This document shows, one piece after another, positions 16,524-25,519 of a DNA stretch of 64,000 bases. The notes under the pieces were generated by a model, which saw only the letters and a list, made by a program, of their open reading frames with translations, ran no database searches and had not been told where the DNA came from. This DNA comes from WHSW01 sp963851045 (lineage in GTDB: Bacteria; Actinomycetota; Thermoleophilia; Solirubrobacterales; 70-9): the NCBI GenBank assembly GCA_963851045.1, contig CAWKNC010000002.1, positions 1,426,001 through 1,490,000 on the forward strand. Direction: 5' to 3'. The translations under genes and the position numbers were made by a program. The stretch's first letter is position 1; the number at the start of each line of letters is the position of its first letter.

Positions 16524-16560
16524 AGTGTATTCGCCGACCCGGCCGCAGCCGGGTCGGCGA
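16524..16560 (-). promoter_or_regulatory. 13-bp hairpin and -10-like box upstream of holA
   Basis: Positions 16531-16543 and 16548-16560 are a perfect 13-bp inverted repeat with a CGCA loop. No U-run follows on the minus strand, so it is not a standard intrinsic terminator. Directly after it TACACT (16529-16524) sits ten bases before the holA ATG and could be a -10 box giving a very short leader. The stem may separate holA from the upstream membrane-protein gene. Confidence 0.4.
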
Positions 16561-16579
16561 TAGGACTCTTGGGGCGGGC

Positions 16580-17047
16580 CTAGACGCTGCCGATGCCGAT
16601 GCTGAGCGCGCCGAGGACCACAGCGGCCCCGGTCAGCTGCAGCAGCAAACGGCCGCGACGGCCGGTGAAGACGAAATACAGCGCGACGAGCGCGGCGAAA
16701 CCGGCGAGGATCCCGCTCGGCCAGCCGAGCACGAGGCTCGCGGTCTTCTGGCCGGAGGACCCGTCGAAGCACTCATTATCGGCCGGCGGTGCGACCTCGC
16801 CCGAGAGGACGTCCGTGCAGGTCGGGGTGTCGCCGATGTCGGCCATCGCGATCACAAGCACGGCACAGGCGAAAGCGAGCGCAAGAGCAAGGACGAGGCT
16901 GAGGAAGCGCCAACCGCCGCTGGCCTTCCCGTCATCGCGCGCAGTCGGCGGAGGTGGGGGTGGCGGCGCCGTGGCGGTTTGAGTCTCAGGCGTTGCTGCC
17001 GGTCGGTCCTCCGGTGGCGGATTCGGGGTGCTTCCGCTTGCTTCCAT
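16580..17047 (-). CDS. Pro-rich N-terminal membrane protein
   Basis: Unrecognised. The 155-residue product has a disordered Pro/Thr/Ala-rich N-terminus (about 1-45, with a run of seven prolines), then three predicted membrane helices (47-69, 101-124 and 132-153). The loop between the first and second contains two cysteines (PTCTD, NECFD) that could form an extracytoplasmic disulfide. It lies between comEC and holA on the same strand. Confidence 0.6.
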   Translation of the reverse strand: MEASGSTPNPPPEDRPAATPETQTATAPPPPPPPTARDDGKASGGWRFLSLVLALALAFACAVLVIAMADIGDTPTCTDVLSGEVAPPADNECFDGSSGQKTASLVLGWPSGILAGFAALVALYFVFTGRRGRLLLQLTGAAVVLGALSIGIGSV

Positions 17048-17131
17048 CTTGTGAGTCCCTCCTGGGAGCTGGGTCTCGACCCGGCTGGGCCTGCTGACGG
17101 CGCCACCCTAAACGATCGGGCGGCGGTCGGA

Positions 17132-19393
17132 TCAGGGCTCAACGACCGCCCACGAGCTCCGCCGGATGGCGATGCTGACCGTACCGTCGGTGTCGGTGCG
17201 GCGCACCGGCACGGCGGCGGCGTCGAGTGTCGCCAGCGTCGCTGCTGTCGGGTGTCCATAGGGGTTGTCATCCCCTACCGAGATCACCGCCAGCTCGGGT
17301 TCAACACGCGCCAGGAGTGCCTCGAGGCCCGCATCCTCACTGCCGTGGTGGGCCACCTGGAGAACATCCACCTCGCCGGGGTCGACGGGCGCGAACTCGG
17401 CCTCGGCGTCACCGCGGAGCAGCAGGCGAAAACCGCGCCACCGGACAAGCAGGACCACAGAGAGCTCGTTGGCCTCCGCCGGCGGACCGAGGCCGAGACG
17501 ATCGCGCGGCGGCCAGAGAACGTCCATGCGCAATTGCCCCGACCGCACCTCGGCGTTTGCAGCGACCCGCTCGAGATCGGCGCCGACTGCCTCCGCCGCC
17601 GTACGGGTGGTGCGGTCGAGTCGTGCGAACAGCACAGCCTCGGCCCGCACCCGCGCCAGCAGCTCGCTCGCGCCGCCGACGTGGTCGAGATCAGGGTGGG
17701 TGATAATCAGCGCGCCGAGCTCGTCGACGTTGAGATCCGCCAGGTCGGACGCGACATCCGCATCCGGCGGACCGCTGTCGACAAGAACCGCCGGCGCCCC
17801 AGGCGGGCGCAGCAGGATCGCGTCGCCCTGTCCGACATCGAGGACATCGACTCGCAGGCCGCGGGGGTAACCCTGCTCTGACGGCAAGCCGACGACGGCC
17901 ACGACAAGCATGAGCGCGACCGAAGCTGCGCCCGCAATGGCGAGATGCCATCTCGATCTCCGGCGGCGCGCGGTCACGGATCGCCCGAGCGGCCGCAGAC
18001 CGACGCGCCGCGCCGCCGATCGCAGTGCACAGAGAAGTCCTGTGGCGAGCACGAAGTACACGCAAGCGAGTGCGAGCGCCCCGCCGACGCCCAGATCGAC
18101 CTGGGCCCACGCCGGCCCCGCGGTCCAGGCCGCAACCTGATCGATATAGGCGGCCAGCAGCCCGGCGAGGCCGGTCAACGGCTCGACTGGGAGCGACGGA
18201 ATCTGCCCGACCGCCGCCGCCAGCATCCCGAGCCACATCACCGGTGCCTCTGCCGGGAGCGCCAGCAGGTTCGCCGGCAGCGAGACCAGCGAGAGCGTCT
18301 CGAAATGAAACGCGGTGAGCGGTGCGGTCGCAAGCGTCGCCGAGATCGTCAGCGCGGCGGCCTCAGCGACCACTCGGCGGGTGACGCCGGGCTGGGGCCC
18401 GGCGAGCACGCACGCGAGCGGCGCGCAGAACAGGAGGATCCCGAGCACGGCCGCGAAGCTGAGCTGCCAGCCGATGTCGCCACCGGCACGGGGGTTGAGC
18501 GCGAGCGTCGCTGCGACGGCGAGCAGAAGGGCGTACCAGCGGCTCGCGGGGCGACTCGCCAGCGCCGCAACGATCGCGGCCGCACCCATCACCCCGGCGC
18601 GCTGAATTGACGGTCCGGCTCCAGTGAGCGGCACGTAGAGGGCGATCAGAGCCAGAACGACGAACAGCCGACCGCGCAAGGAGACGCCGAGCAGAGCGCA
18701 GACGGCCGCGCCGAGGATCGCGAGGAGGACCACGTTCTGCCCGCTGACTGCCAACAGGTGCGCCAGCCCAGATCGCTTGAAGCGCTCGCGGGTGGCATCG
18801 TCAATGCGGTCGTCCTGCCCAAGGACGAAGCCCCGCAGCAAGTTGGCGGAGCCCTCGGGTGTGCCGCGCACGAGCGCAGCCTCGGAGCGGCGCCGGATCG
18901 CGTCGATTCCACCGGCGAGCCCGCCGCGGCGTCGTCTGAGCGACCGCACCTCGGAAGCCGCCAGCAGCCGGGCGACCCCGAGCCGTTCGTAGAAGCTCGC
19001 CTGCCATCCGGGAGGGGCGCGGATGGTTCCTGTGGCCTCGAGGCCGGCACCGACGTCGAGCTCGCCAACCGGCTCACCGGACACGACCCAGATCCGGCCG
19101 ACAGGGGTGTGGACGAGGACTCCGACCTTGCCCTGCGAGGAGCGAGGAAAGGATGCGATCTCACCGCGAACGGTGACCTGCTCGCCGATCGGCGGGCGCA
19201 GCGCCCCAGCGTCGATCGCCGCGAGCCGGGCGCCGCCAACCGCCACGCCCATTCCCAGGCCCACGAGCACGACGCAGCCCGCCCAGAGGAGCGCCGCGGC
19301 TCCGACCCGGCCTCGCGGGGCGGTCATCCACAGCGCCAACCCGGCCACTCCCGCGAGGATCGCGAGCCCGATACCAGGCGCGGGCTGGGGCAC
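17132..19393 (-). CDS. comEC: Competence protein ComEC/Rec2
   Basis: ComEC forms the membrane channel for single-stranded DNA uptake. The 753-residue frame has N-terminal helices and a DUF4131 domain, the Competence domain with HLLAVSGQN near 217, and a C-terminal metallo-beta-lactamase domain with THPDLDHVGG near 575 and a late AHHGSED motif. The first standard start is GTG at 19393. The frame stays open and membrane-like to an ATA at 19477 that overlaps the comEA stop (ATAG), which would add 28 residues including a first helix. Confidence 0.92.
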   Translation of the reverse strand: MPQPAPGIGLAILAGVAGLALWMTAPRGRVGAAALLWAGCVVLVGLGMGVAVGGARLAAIDAGALRPPIGEQVTVRGEIASFPRSSQGKVGVLVHTPVGRIWVVSGEPVGELDVGAGLEATGTIRAPPGWQASFYERLGVARLLAASEVRSLRRRRGGLAGGIDAIRRRSEAALVRGTPEGSANLLRGFVLGQDDRIDDATRERFKRSGLAHLLAVSGQNVVLLAILGAAVCALLGVSLRGRLFVVLALIALYVPLTGAGPSIQRAGVMGAAAIVAALASRPASRWYALLLAVAATLALNPRAGGDIGWQLSFAAVLGILLFCAPLACVLAGPQPGVTRRVVAEAAALTISATLATAPLTAFHFETLSLVSLPANLLALPAEAPVMWLGMLAAAVGQIPSLPVEPLTGLAGLLAAYIDQVAAWTAGPAWAQVDLGVGGALALACVYFVLATGLLCALRSAARRVGLRPLGRSVTARRRRSRWHLAIAGAASVALMLVVAVVGLPSEQGYPRGLRVDVLDVGQGDAILLRPPGAPAVLVDSGPPDADVASDLADLNVDELGALIITHPDLDHVGGASELLARVRAEAVLFARLDRTTRTAAEAVGADLERVAANAEVRSGQLRMDVLWPPRDRLGLGPPAEANELSVVLLVRWRGFRLLLRGDAEAEFAPVDPGEVDVLQVAHHGSEDAGLEALLARVEPELAVISVGDDNPYGHPTAATLATLDAAAVPVRRTDTDGTVSIAIRRSSWAVVEP

Positions 19394-19473
19394 GAACGGC
19401 GAGACACCAAGGCCGGCGCCGACGCCGCCAAGGGCCGCGAAGCGACCGACGAGACCGAGGCGGGGATCGCGTT

Positions 19474-20073
19474 CTATGGCTGGAGCCGAGCGCGGAGGGC
19501 CTCCATCGTCGCCGGGCCAATGCCGCTGAGCTGATCGAGCTCGTCGACGGACGCGAGCCCGCCGCGCTCGTCGCGGAATCCGATGATGTCGCCAGCCGTC
19601 ACAGGGCCGATGCCCTCAATCGTGTCGAGTTGCTCCACCGTCGCGGTGCCGAGGCTGATAGGCCCATCAGCAACGCCGGGCGCAACCATTCCCGCCCCTC
19701 CCGGTGTCGCGGCCGCGCCCGGTACGACCACCTGCTGACCGTCGGCGAGCTTCGCCGCGAGATTGATCGAATCGGGCGCCGCGCCGCCGGCGAGTCCGCC
19801 CGCCCGCTCGACCGCCTCAGTCACTCGTGACCCGACCGCGAGCCGGTAGACGCCGGGCTCGCGGACCGCCCCGGCCACGTGGACGACCAAGCCGCCGGAG
19901 CCCTGATCGACCTCCACCCCATGCTCACCCGCATCAGCGCGCGGGGCACTCACCGCGCCGAAGGCGGAGCCGCCATCCGACCCACCGGAGCCGAGCCAGC
20001 GCGCGCCGAGCAGGAGCACGGCAACGGCGACCGTGCCGTAGACGAGTAGCTGGGCTCGGCTGAGGTGTGCCAC
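19474..20073 (-). CDS. comEA: Competence DNA-binding protein ComEA
   Basis: ComEA is the membrane-anchored DNA receptor for transformation. The 199-residue protein has one N-terminal membrane helix (about 8-26), a SLBB domain (VVHVAGAVREPGVYRLAVGS, 63-82) and a C-terminal helix-hairpin-helix region with two GIGP motifs (TIEGIGPVTA and LSGIGPATM). It directly precedes comEC, as in most DNA-uptake loci; no pilus genes are in the window. Confidence 0.94.
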   Translation of the reverse strand: MAHLSRAQLLVYGTVAVAVLLLGARWLGSGGSDGGSAFGAVSAPRADAGEHGVEVDQGSGGLVVHVAGAVREPGVYRLAVGSRVTEAVERAGGLAGGAAPDSINLAAKLADGQQVVVPGAAATPGGAGMVAPGVADGPISLGTATVEQLDTIEGIGPVTAGDIIGFRDERGGLASVDELDQLSGIGPATMEALRARLQP

Positions 20074-20128
20074 CGGCCCAGCGTCGCCGAGCGCGGCGCG
20101 CGGGTGGTGAACGAATGCGCCTACTCAG

Positions 20129-20395
20129 TCACGAGACGCGAAAGCCTTCGAGGCCTTCGAACTCCTCTTCGAGCACCTCGACATCCTCGACGTCGGCCCG
20201 CTCCGGACCCCGCCGGCAGAGTTCGATCAGCGCCTCGACATCCTCGGGCTCGCCCTCGAAGACGGCCTCGACGCGGCCATCGTCGAGGTTGGCGACCGAC
20301 CCGGCCACGCCCCTCGCGCGGGCGTCGCCGCTGATGGTGTCGCGAAAGAACACACCCTGCACCCGGCCGCTGACGATCACGCGCCGGCGGATCAC
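20129..20395 (-). CDS. acyP: Acylphosphatase
   Basis: A small acylphosphatase of 88 residues that hydrolyses acyl phosphates. It has the phosphate-binding loop SGRVQGVFFRDT with the catalytic Arg, and Asn in GSVANLDDGRVE. I choose GTG at 20395 because it gives the standard length; a longer frame reaches into the cupin gene. It lies 10 bp after that gene. Confidence 0.88.
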   Translation of the reverse strand: MIRRRVIVSGRVQGVFFRDTISGDARARGVAGSVANLDDGRVEAVFEGEPEDVEALIELCRRGPERADVEDVEVLEEEFEGLEGFRVS

Positions 20396-20405
20396 GAGGA
20401 CCCCA

Positions 20406-20807
20406 CTACTCGTCGTCGTAATCGTCGTAGCCGGTCGCCTGCGTGGCAAGGCGCCGGCTGTAGAGCTCGTCCGCCGAGACGGCCGGGGACTGGACGGAGA
20501 CGAGCGCGAGAGGCTCCTCGCCGTCGTTGGCGACGGAATGGTCCGTCGCGGGCGGGATCAGCACGAGGTCGCCTGTTCCAAGGCTCTGCGTGTCGCCGGT
20601 CGCCGACATCGTGCCGGTGCCGCTGACCACCACATAGACCTGTTCGGCCTCCTCGTGTGAGCGCAGTTCTTCCCTGACCCCCGGGGGGACCTCGAGCCAG
20701 TTCACCGAGAGATGACGTGAACCGAGTTCACCCGCGTCCATGAGGATGTGCGGACGAAGCCCATGGACCTCGGTCACGGCTGCGTCGGAAAGGCGCCTGA
20801 CGAGCAC
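20406..20807 (-). CDS. Cupin-domain protein
   Basis: A single-domain cupin of 133 residues. The two cupin motifs are visible: a first motif with H-E-E-A-E-Q-V-Y-V-V-V-SG near 51-62 and a second, GDLVLIPPATDHSVAN, near 78-93, with the metal-ligand histidine in D-H-S. Substrate unknown. It ends in an Asp/Tyr-rich tail (GYDDYDDE). It lies downstream of leuS on the same strand. Confidence 0.78.
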   Translation of the reverse strand: MLVRRLSDAAVTEVHGLRPHILMDAGELGSRHLSVNWLEVPPGVREELRSHEEAEQVYVVVSGTGTMSATGDTQSLGTGDLVLIPPATDHSVANDGEEPLALVSVQSPAVSADELYSRRLATQATGYDDYDDE

Positions 20808-20860
20808 GCGCGCTTTGTACCAGAAGTCGGCGCCTCAGCGGCGGCGCGGCGCGGCTTCGC

Positions 20861-23332
20861 TCAGCGAATGACCAGGTTCACGAGTCGCCCGGGGACGAAG
20901 ATTTCCTTCACGATCTCCCCGCCGTCGAGGTGCCGCTGGACGCCCTCGGTCGCGCGGGCGAGCTCGAGAACCTCGGCCTCGGAGGCGTCGGCTCCGACCA
21001 CGAGCTGATCGCGCCGTTTGCCATTGACCTGAATCACGAGAGTGACCTCGTCGGCGACGAGCAGTGACTCGTCGGCCTCGGGCCACGGCCGCTCCCAAAC
21101 TCGGGATCCAGTGAGCTCGTCGTAGACCTCGCTTCCGATGTGAGGCGCGAACGGGAAGATCAACGACGCAGCTGTTGCCGTCGCAAAGCGCAGGGTTGCC
21201 TCGCCCTCGGGGTCGCCGTAAAGCGATTCCTTGACGCGGTAGGCCTCGTTGACCAGCTCCATCACGGCCGAGATCGCGGTGTGCAGCTGAAACGCCTCGA
21301 TGTCGCGGCTGACCTTGTCGATCGCCCAGTTGGCCTTGATGAGCAGCTCGAGGGCGGCGCCAGTTGGGTTCGGCACACCGGCCGAGGGCTTGGTGCGGTC
21401 GGCGATTTCCCCACAGAGGCGAAAGAGACGCACGAGAAAGCGGTGCACACCCTCAACGCCCTCGGGCACCCAGTCGCCACCGCGATCAGGTGGGCCGAGG
21501 AAGCAGACGTAGGCGCGGGCGGTGTCGGCGCCGTATTTATCTACGGTCTCGATCGCGCTCACCGTGTTGCCCTTCGACGAGGACATCTTCGCGCCGCCCA
21601 TCGTGATCATGCCCTGGGTGAAGAGGCTGGCGAACGGCTCCTGCACCGAGAGCATGCCCATGTCCGCGAACGCCTTGGTGAAAAAGCGCGCGTACATGAG
21701 ATGCAGGATCGCGTGCTCGACGCCGCCGATGTAGTTGTCGACCGCCATCCAGAAGTCGGCCGCTTCCCGAGCGAACGGGGCGTCGTCGTCGTTCGGGTCG
21801 AGGTAGCGCAGGTAGTACCAGGACGAGTCGACGAACGTGTCCATCGTGTCGGTCTCGCGGCGGGCTGGGCCACCGCACACCGGGCACTCGACGTTGACCC
21901 AGTCATCCACCGCCGCGAGCGGGCTCTGGCCCTTCGGCGCGTAGTCCTCTACGTCGGGCAGCTCGACCGGCAGCTGATCGTCGGGCACCGGCACGAGCCC
22001 GTCGGTCTCGCAGTAGATCATCGGGATCGGGCAGCCCCAGTAGCGCTGGCGTGAGAGCAACCAGTCGCGAAGGCGGTAATTGACAGCGGTCTCACCCTTG
22101 CCCTCGTCCGCGAGCCACGCAACGATCTCGCCGTAGGCCTCCCGGTTGTTCTTGCCGTCGAAGCGGCCGCTGTTGACGAGCGGCCCGTCGCCCGTGTACG
22201 GCTCGGCCTGGATGTCGGCGCCACCGGAGACGACCTCGCGGATCTCGATCCCGAACTTGGTCGCGAACTCGTGGTCGCGCTCATCGTGGGCGGGTACCGC
22301 CATGAGCGCCCCGCTTCCGTAGCCCATGACGACGTAGTCCGACACGTACATCGGGATCTGCTCGCCGTTGACGGGATTGGTGACCGTGACGCCCAGCGGG
22401 ACGCCGGTCTTCTCGCGGTGTGGATCCTCGCGCTCGAGATCGTCGCTGGTGGTCGCGGTCGCACGCTCCACGTATGCGCGAACCTCGGGTGAGTCACTCA
22501 GCTTGAGCACGTCCGGGTGCTCAGGCGCCATCACGAAAAAGGTGGCCCCGAAGAGGGTGTCGGGACGGGTGGTGAAGACCTCGTAGGCAACCCCGGCCTC
22601 CTCGCAGACGAACTCGACGCGTGCGCCCTCGGAGCGCCCGATCCAGTTGCGCTGCATCGTCTTCACGTGCGCCGGCCAATCGATCTCGTCGAGGCCCTCG
22701 ATCAGCCGGTCGGCGTAGTCGGTGATCTTGAAGAACCACTGCTCGAGCTCGCGGCGCTCGACGACTGTGCCGCAGCGCTCACAGCGACCGTCGACGACCT
22801 GCTCGTTGGCGAGCACGGTCGCGTCCTTCGGACACCAGTTGACCGCCGCCTGTTGTCGATAGGCGAGACCACGCTCGTAAAGGCGCAGGAAGATCCACTG
22901 AGTCCAGCGGTAGTAGGACGGCTCGTGACTCGAGGCCTCACGCGACCAGTCGATTGAGATTCCCCAGGCGCGAAACTGCTCGTTGTAGGAGGCGATCGAT
23001 GCCTCGGTCGCCTCGCGTGGCGGTACGCCGGTCTTGATCGCATTGTTCTCCGCCGGCAGGCCGAAGGCGTCGTAACCCATCGGGTGAATGACCTGAAAGC
23101 CGTTGCGCCGCCGATAGTGGGCGAGCACGTCGCCGATCGTGTAGTTCTTGAGGTGGCCGACGTGCGGCTCGCCGGATGGGTAGGGGAGCATCTCGAGCAC
23201 GTACGACTTCGGCTTCGCAGCGTCGAAGCCGGGCTCGCCGGGATTCGGCACCTCCCATGTGCGCTCCTGGGCCCAGACCGCCTGCCAGCGGCGCTCGATC
23301 TCGTGGGGCTCGTAGGGGCGGTCGTGGCTCAT
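20861..23332 (-). CDS. leuS: Leucyl-tRNA synthetase
   Basis: Class Ia synthetase charging tRNA-Leu. The 823-residue protein has the HIGH-type motif PYPSGEPHVGHLKNY near 51, the editing domain (CP1), a zinc-type cysteine cluster (CERCG; CPVCGG), KMSKS as GGAKMSSSKGNT near 577, the anticodon-binding domain and a C-terminal domain. Length is normal for a bacterial LeuRS. The -10-like TAATAT just upstream suggests a nearly leaderless mRNA. Confidence 0.97.
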   Translation of the reverse strand: MSHDRPYEPHEIERRWQAVWAQERTWEVPNPGEPGFDAAKPKSYVLEMLPYPSGEPHVGHLKNYTIGDVLAHYRRRNGFQVIHPMGYDAFGLPAENNAIKTGVPPREATEASIASYNEQFRAWGISIDWSREASSHEPSYYRWTQWIFLRLYERGLAYRQQAAVNWCPKDATVLANEQVVDGRCERCGTVVERRELEQWFFKITDYADRLIEGLDEIDWPAHVKTMQRNWIGRSEGARVEFVCEEAGVAYEVFTTRPDTLFGATFFVMAPEHPDVLKLSDSPEVRAYVERATATTSDDLEREDPHREKTGVPLGVTVTNPVNGEQIPMYVSDYVVMGYGSGALMAVPAHDERDHEFATKFGIEIREVVSGGADIQAEPYTGDGPLVNSGRFDGKNNREAYGEIVAWLADEGKGETAVNYRLRDWLLSRQRYWGCPIPMIYCETDGLVPVPDDQLPVELPDVEDYAPKGQSPLAAVDDWVNVECPVCGGPARRETDTMDTFVDSSWYYLRYLDPNDDDAPFAREAADFWMAVDNYIGGVEHAILHLMYARFFTKAFADMGMLSVQEPFASLFTQGMITMGGAKMSSSKGNTVSAIETVDKYGADTARAYVCFLGPPDRGGDWVPEGVEGVHRFLVRLFRLCGEIADRTKPSAGVPNPTGAALELLIKANWAIDKVSRDIEAFQLHTAISAVMELVNEAYRVKESLYGDPEGEATLRFATATAASLIFPFAPHIGSEVYDELTGSRVWERPWPEADESLLVADEVTLVIQVNGKRRDQLVVGADASEAEVLELARATEGVQRHLDGGEIVKEIFVPGRLVNLVIR

Positions 23333-23341
23333 GAGCGCCCG

Positions 23342-23347
23342 ATATTA
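23342..23347 (-). promoter_or_regulatory. Putative leuS -10 box
   Basis: TAATAT on the minus strand ends nine bases upstream of the leuS ATG at 23332, placing a start site within a few bases of the codon. A well-spaced -35 was not clear (TTGAAC lies only 11 bases upstream). The 73-residue gene starts divergently at 23382. Confidence 0.4.
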
Positions 23348-23381
23348 CGATTGGCCGGGTTCAATTCTCGAGGAGGTCGCG

Positions 23382-23603
23382 ATGGGACGCTTGATCAGGC
23401 TCGACCGCAGTGGTCACACAACGCTCGCTGAGTGGACGCGAGATCAGGACCCGACCGAGGCTGCGGTCGCTGCATTCCGGCGCGAGCTCGAGCTCGGCAT
23501 GGTCGCTTCGGTGAGCTACGACGACGGCACAGCCGAGGTCGTGCGCGAGCTGCCGCTTGACGCCGAGTTGGTCGTCATGCGCCGCCCGATCGCCGGGGGC
23601 TGA
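23382..23603 (+). CDS. Small conserved-looking protein, unknown function
   Basis: A 73-residue protein I do not recognise. A strong ribosome site, GAGGAGG, lies eight bases upstream of ATG 23382 and decides the start over the longer upstream frame. The sequence is acidic and likely a small alpha/beta fold, with HTTLAEWTRDQDPTEAAVAA near 12-31 and a strand-rich end (AELVVMRRPIAGG). It is divergent from leuS and 9 bp before the next gene. Confidence 0.6.
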   Translation: MGRLIRLDRSGHTTLAEWTRDQDPTEAAVAAFRRELELGMVASVSYDDGTAEVVRELPLDAELVVMRRPIAGG

Positions 23604-23612
23604 GCCGCGAGC

Positions 23613-24317
23613 GTGGACCGAGCGCTCGCACCCGAGGAACCCGCCGAGGTCGCGGCCGGGCGCCTGGAGGAGGCTGAGCGGCTCTTCTGGCGTCCCGACG
23701 CGAGCGCCGCGACGATCCGCCGAGACGAGCGACGCTGGACCGCCTGGACGGCATGGATCGTCTTCGTCTTCGTCGCTCCCGGGATCGCGCTCCTCGCGAT
23801 CGAGCCGTTGCTGTTTGCGGTGGCGGCGATCTGCTTCGCCCACGCCTGGTTGATCCCCCGCATTCAGGCTAAGCGCGGCGCGCGGCAGGTCGTCCCGATC
23901 GGTAGCGACCGAAGTGCTGCGAGGCGCGGCGAGGCCGATGGGGCGGCTGAGCGGGTGGCGCTGGGGCTTCTCGGCGACCTCGTCGGCCACGGCGAGCGCG
24001 ATCTCGTCAGCGCGACCGGCCTGGCGTTGCAGCGCGGAAGGCTTGGAGCATGGCTGGTGGGCGAGCAGGGAGCGCTGTTGCTACGCCCTGGAGGGCGGCG
24101 CATCGATTGCTGGTGCGTGCGGGTTGGCGACAACACCGAGCTTCCGGCCGCGGATCGAGTCGCGCACCTTCTCCTCGCCCTGCGCGAGGACGAGCTCGGG
24201 TTCGTAAAGGTGGCGAACCTAGGGTTCTCGGGCGCGCGGTGGCGCGTCGCACGGCACCTCGACCGCCGTTCGCGACCGGCGCTCGACGCAGCGCGGCGGT
24301 TAAGCCGCCACGGCTAG
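23613..24317 (+). CDS. Membrane protein of unknown function
   Basis: A 234-residue protein starting with GTG. It has an acidic, Trp-containing N-terminus, two adjacent membrane helices (about 44-65 and 66-83) and a soluble C-terminal region that reads like a nuclease-related or NERD-like fold (VLRG- and WLVGEQGALLL-type strands). I cannot assign a family. It follows the 73-residue gene by 9 bp and overlaps the convergent FMN reductase gene by 18 bp. Confidence 0.6.
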   Translation: MDRALAPEEPAEVAAGRLEEAERLFWRPDASAATIRRDERRWTAWTAWIVFVFVAPGIALLAIEPLLFAVAAICFAHAWLIPRIQAKRGARQVVPIGSDRSAARRGEADGAAERVALGLLGDLVGHGERDLVSATGLALQRGRLGAWLVGEQGALLLRPGGRRIDCWCVRVGDNTELPAADRVAHLLLALREDELGFVKVANLGFSGARWRVARHLDRRSRPALDAARRLSRHG

Positions 24318-24863
24318 CTTCAAATCGAGCGCGACCTCGGCGGCAAGCGCTTCAAGGACCTCGGCGACCCGTTCGTCGTGGTCGGCGATCGCCGCCGGGT
24401 GGGCCTCGTCGAAGATTTCGTGAGCCCTGGCAACAGAGAGATCGAGTTCGACCACCCGCGCGCCGGTTGACCGAAGGACCTTGCGGAGCTCCGCCTGCGC
24501 CCATACGGCTCCGAAGCTGCCGGTCGAGGCGCCGACGACGGCGGCCGGCTTGCCCTGAATCGGCGTGGATGCGCGCGGGCGCGATGCCCAGTCGAGCGCA
24601 TTCTTGAGGACGCCGGGGATTGATGAGTTGTATTCCGGCGTTGCGAGAAGGAGACCGTCGGCGGCGGCGATCGCATCGCGAAGGTCGCGAACCGAGGCCG
24701 GGGCCAGCTCGCCGTCGTCGTCTTCGTCGTAGGGCGGGATCGTCTTGAGGCCGTCCCAGAGCTCGACCACCACCCCGACCGGGGCCTGCTCCGCAAGATG
24801 GCGGAGCAGGCTGCGGTTGTGGGATTCGCGGCGAACACTGCCCGGGATCGCGAGGATTCGCAT
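24300..24863 (-). CDS. NADPH-dependent FMN reductase
   Basis: A 187-residue flavodoxin-like reductase. The FMN phosphate loop is GSVRRESHNRSL near 8-19, and the family motif ATPEYNSSIPGVLKNALDWA lies near 94-113. Such enzymes reduce FMN or quinones with NAD(P)H. It lies five bases downstream of yceI, so the pair is probably one operon under the MarR regulator encoded divergently. Confidence 0.9.
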   Translation of the reverse strand: MRILAIPGSVRRESHNRSLLRHLAEQAPVGVVVELWDGLKTIPPYDEDDDGELAPASVRDLRDAIAAADGLLLATPEYNSSIPGVLKNALDWASRPRASTPIQGKPAAVVGASTGSFGAVWAQAELRKVLRSTGARVVELDLSVARAHEIFDEAHPAAIADHDERVAEVLEALAAEVALDLKLAVAA

Positions 24864-24868
24864 GAGGG

Positions 24869-25426
24869 CTATGCAGCCTTGTCGAGCTCAAGCTCGACGA
24901 TGAGCTTGACGTCGTTGGCAAGTGCCTTGTTGCCATCCGGAAGATCCATCTGCCAGACCATTCCGAACGCGGTGCGGTCGATGGTGGCCTCGAGTGCGAG
25001 CGCGATCTTCTCGATGTCACCGGGCCCGGTGACCGGCCCCCGCAGGCGGCCGGTGGCCTCGACGGGGAGCGTGACGCCCGCCATCGAGAGCTCACCCTTG
25101 ACGGTGAGGTCATCGCCCGCACCGGTCACCTCTGTTGAGCGGAAGTCGACGGTCGGGTTGCGGTCGGCGTCGAAGAAGTCCGGTGAGAGCAGGTGCGGTC
25201 GCAGGTTCGGGTCGTCGATGGCGATCGCCGTCACGTCGACGGATCCGGTGAGTGTGAGCTCACCGTCGTCGTTGACCGCGAGGCTCGCGCTGACCGGTCG
25301 GAAGCCGCCGCGAAACAGCGCGATGCCTGAATGCTCGACCTCGAAGCTGGCGTTGGAATGGACTGGGTCCACCTTGTAGGCGCCGGCGGTGATCTCACCG
25401 TGGCCCGTCGTTGCTGTTGTCATCAA
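24869..25426 (-). CDS. YceI-family lipocalin-like protein
   Basis: A 185-residue YceI-domain protein, a beta-barrel that binds isoprenoids or polyprenyl lipids. Typical features are YKVDPVHSNASFEVEHSGI near 17-35 and the LTGSVDVTAIAIDDPNL stretch. There is no signal peptide, unlike the E. coli protein. It is transcribed away from a MarR gene, with a palindrome over its promoter. Confidence 0.88.
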   Translation of the reverse strand: MMTTATTGHGEITAGAYKVDPVHSNASFEVEHSGIALFRGGFRPVSASLAVNDDGELTLTGSVDVTAIAIDDPNLRPHLLSPDFFDADRNPTVDFRSTEVTGAGDDLTVKGELSMAGVTLPVEATGRLRGPVTGPGDIEKIALALEATIDRTAFGMVWQMDLPDGNKALANDVKLIVELELDKAA

Positions 25427-25466
25427 AGCTCCTTTTGTGCGATTGCAATTGTTGCGTCTGCAAGGA

Positions 25467-25512
25467 ACTGTACCAGGAGGGTTGTTGCAACGTCAACGAA
25501 CCCGAGTATCAT
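25467..25512. promoter_or_regulatory. Overlapping divergent promoters with MarR-type palindrome
   Basis: For yceI, TTGACG (25496-25491) and TACAGT (25472-25467) have an 18-base spacer. For marR, TTGCAA (25485-25490) and TATCAT (25507-25512) have a 16-base spacer and put the start about at the marR ATG, a leaderless transcript. The palindrome GTTGCAAC at 25484-25491 overlaps both -35 boxes, and TTGTTGC is repeated at 25449 and 25482, 33 bases apart. This is a plausible MarR operator controlling both genes. Confidence 0.55.
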
Positions 25513-25519
25513 TTGATGC

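Noticed and set aside
16531..16560. Intrinsic terminator between the membrane-protein gene and holA
   Set aside because: The 13-bp stem is perfect but no U run follows on either strand in the needed place.
15833..17881. Long plus-strand frame of 682 codons, and similar ones such as 44449-46086 (545 codons)
   Set aside because: They lie antisense to holA/comEC and PBP2, are Arg/Ala-rich and lack domains; such shadows are expected at this GC content.
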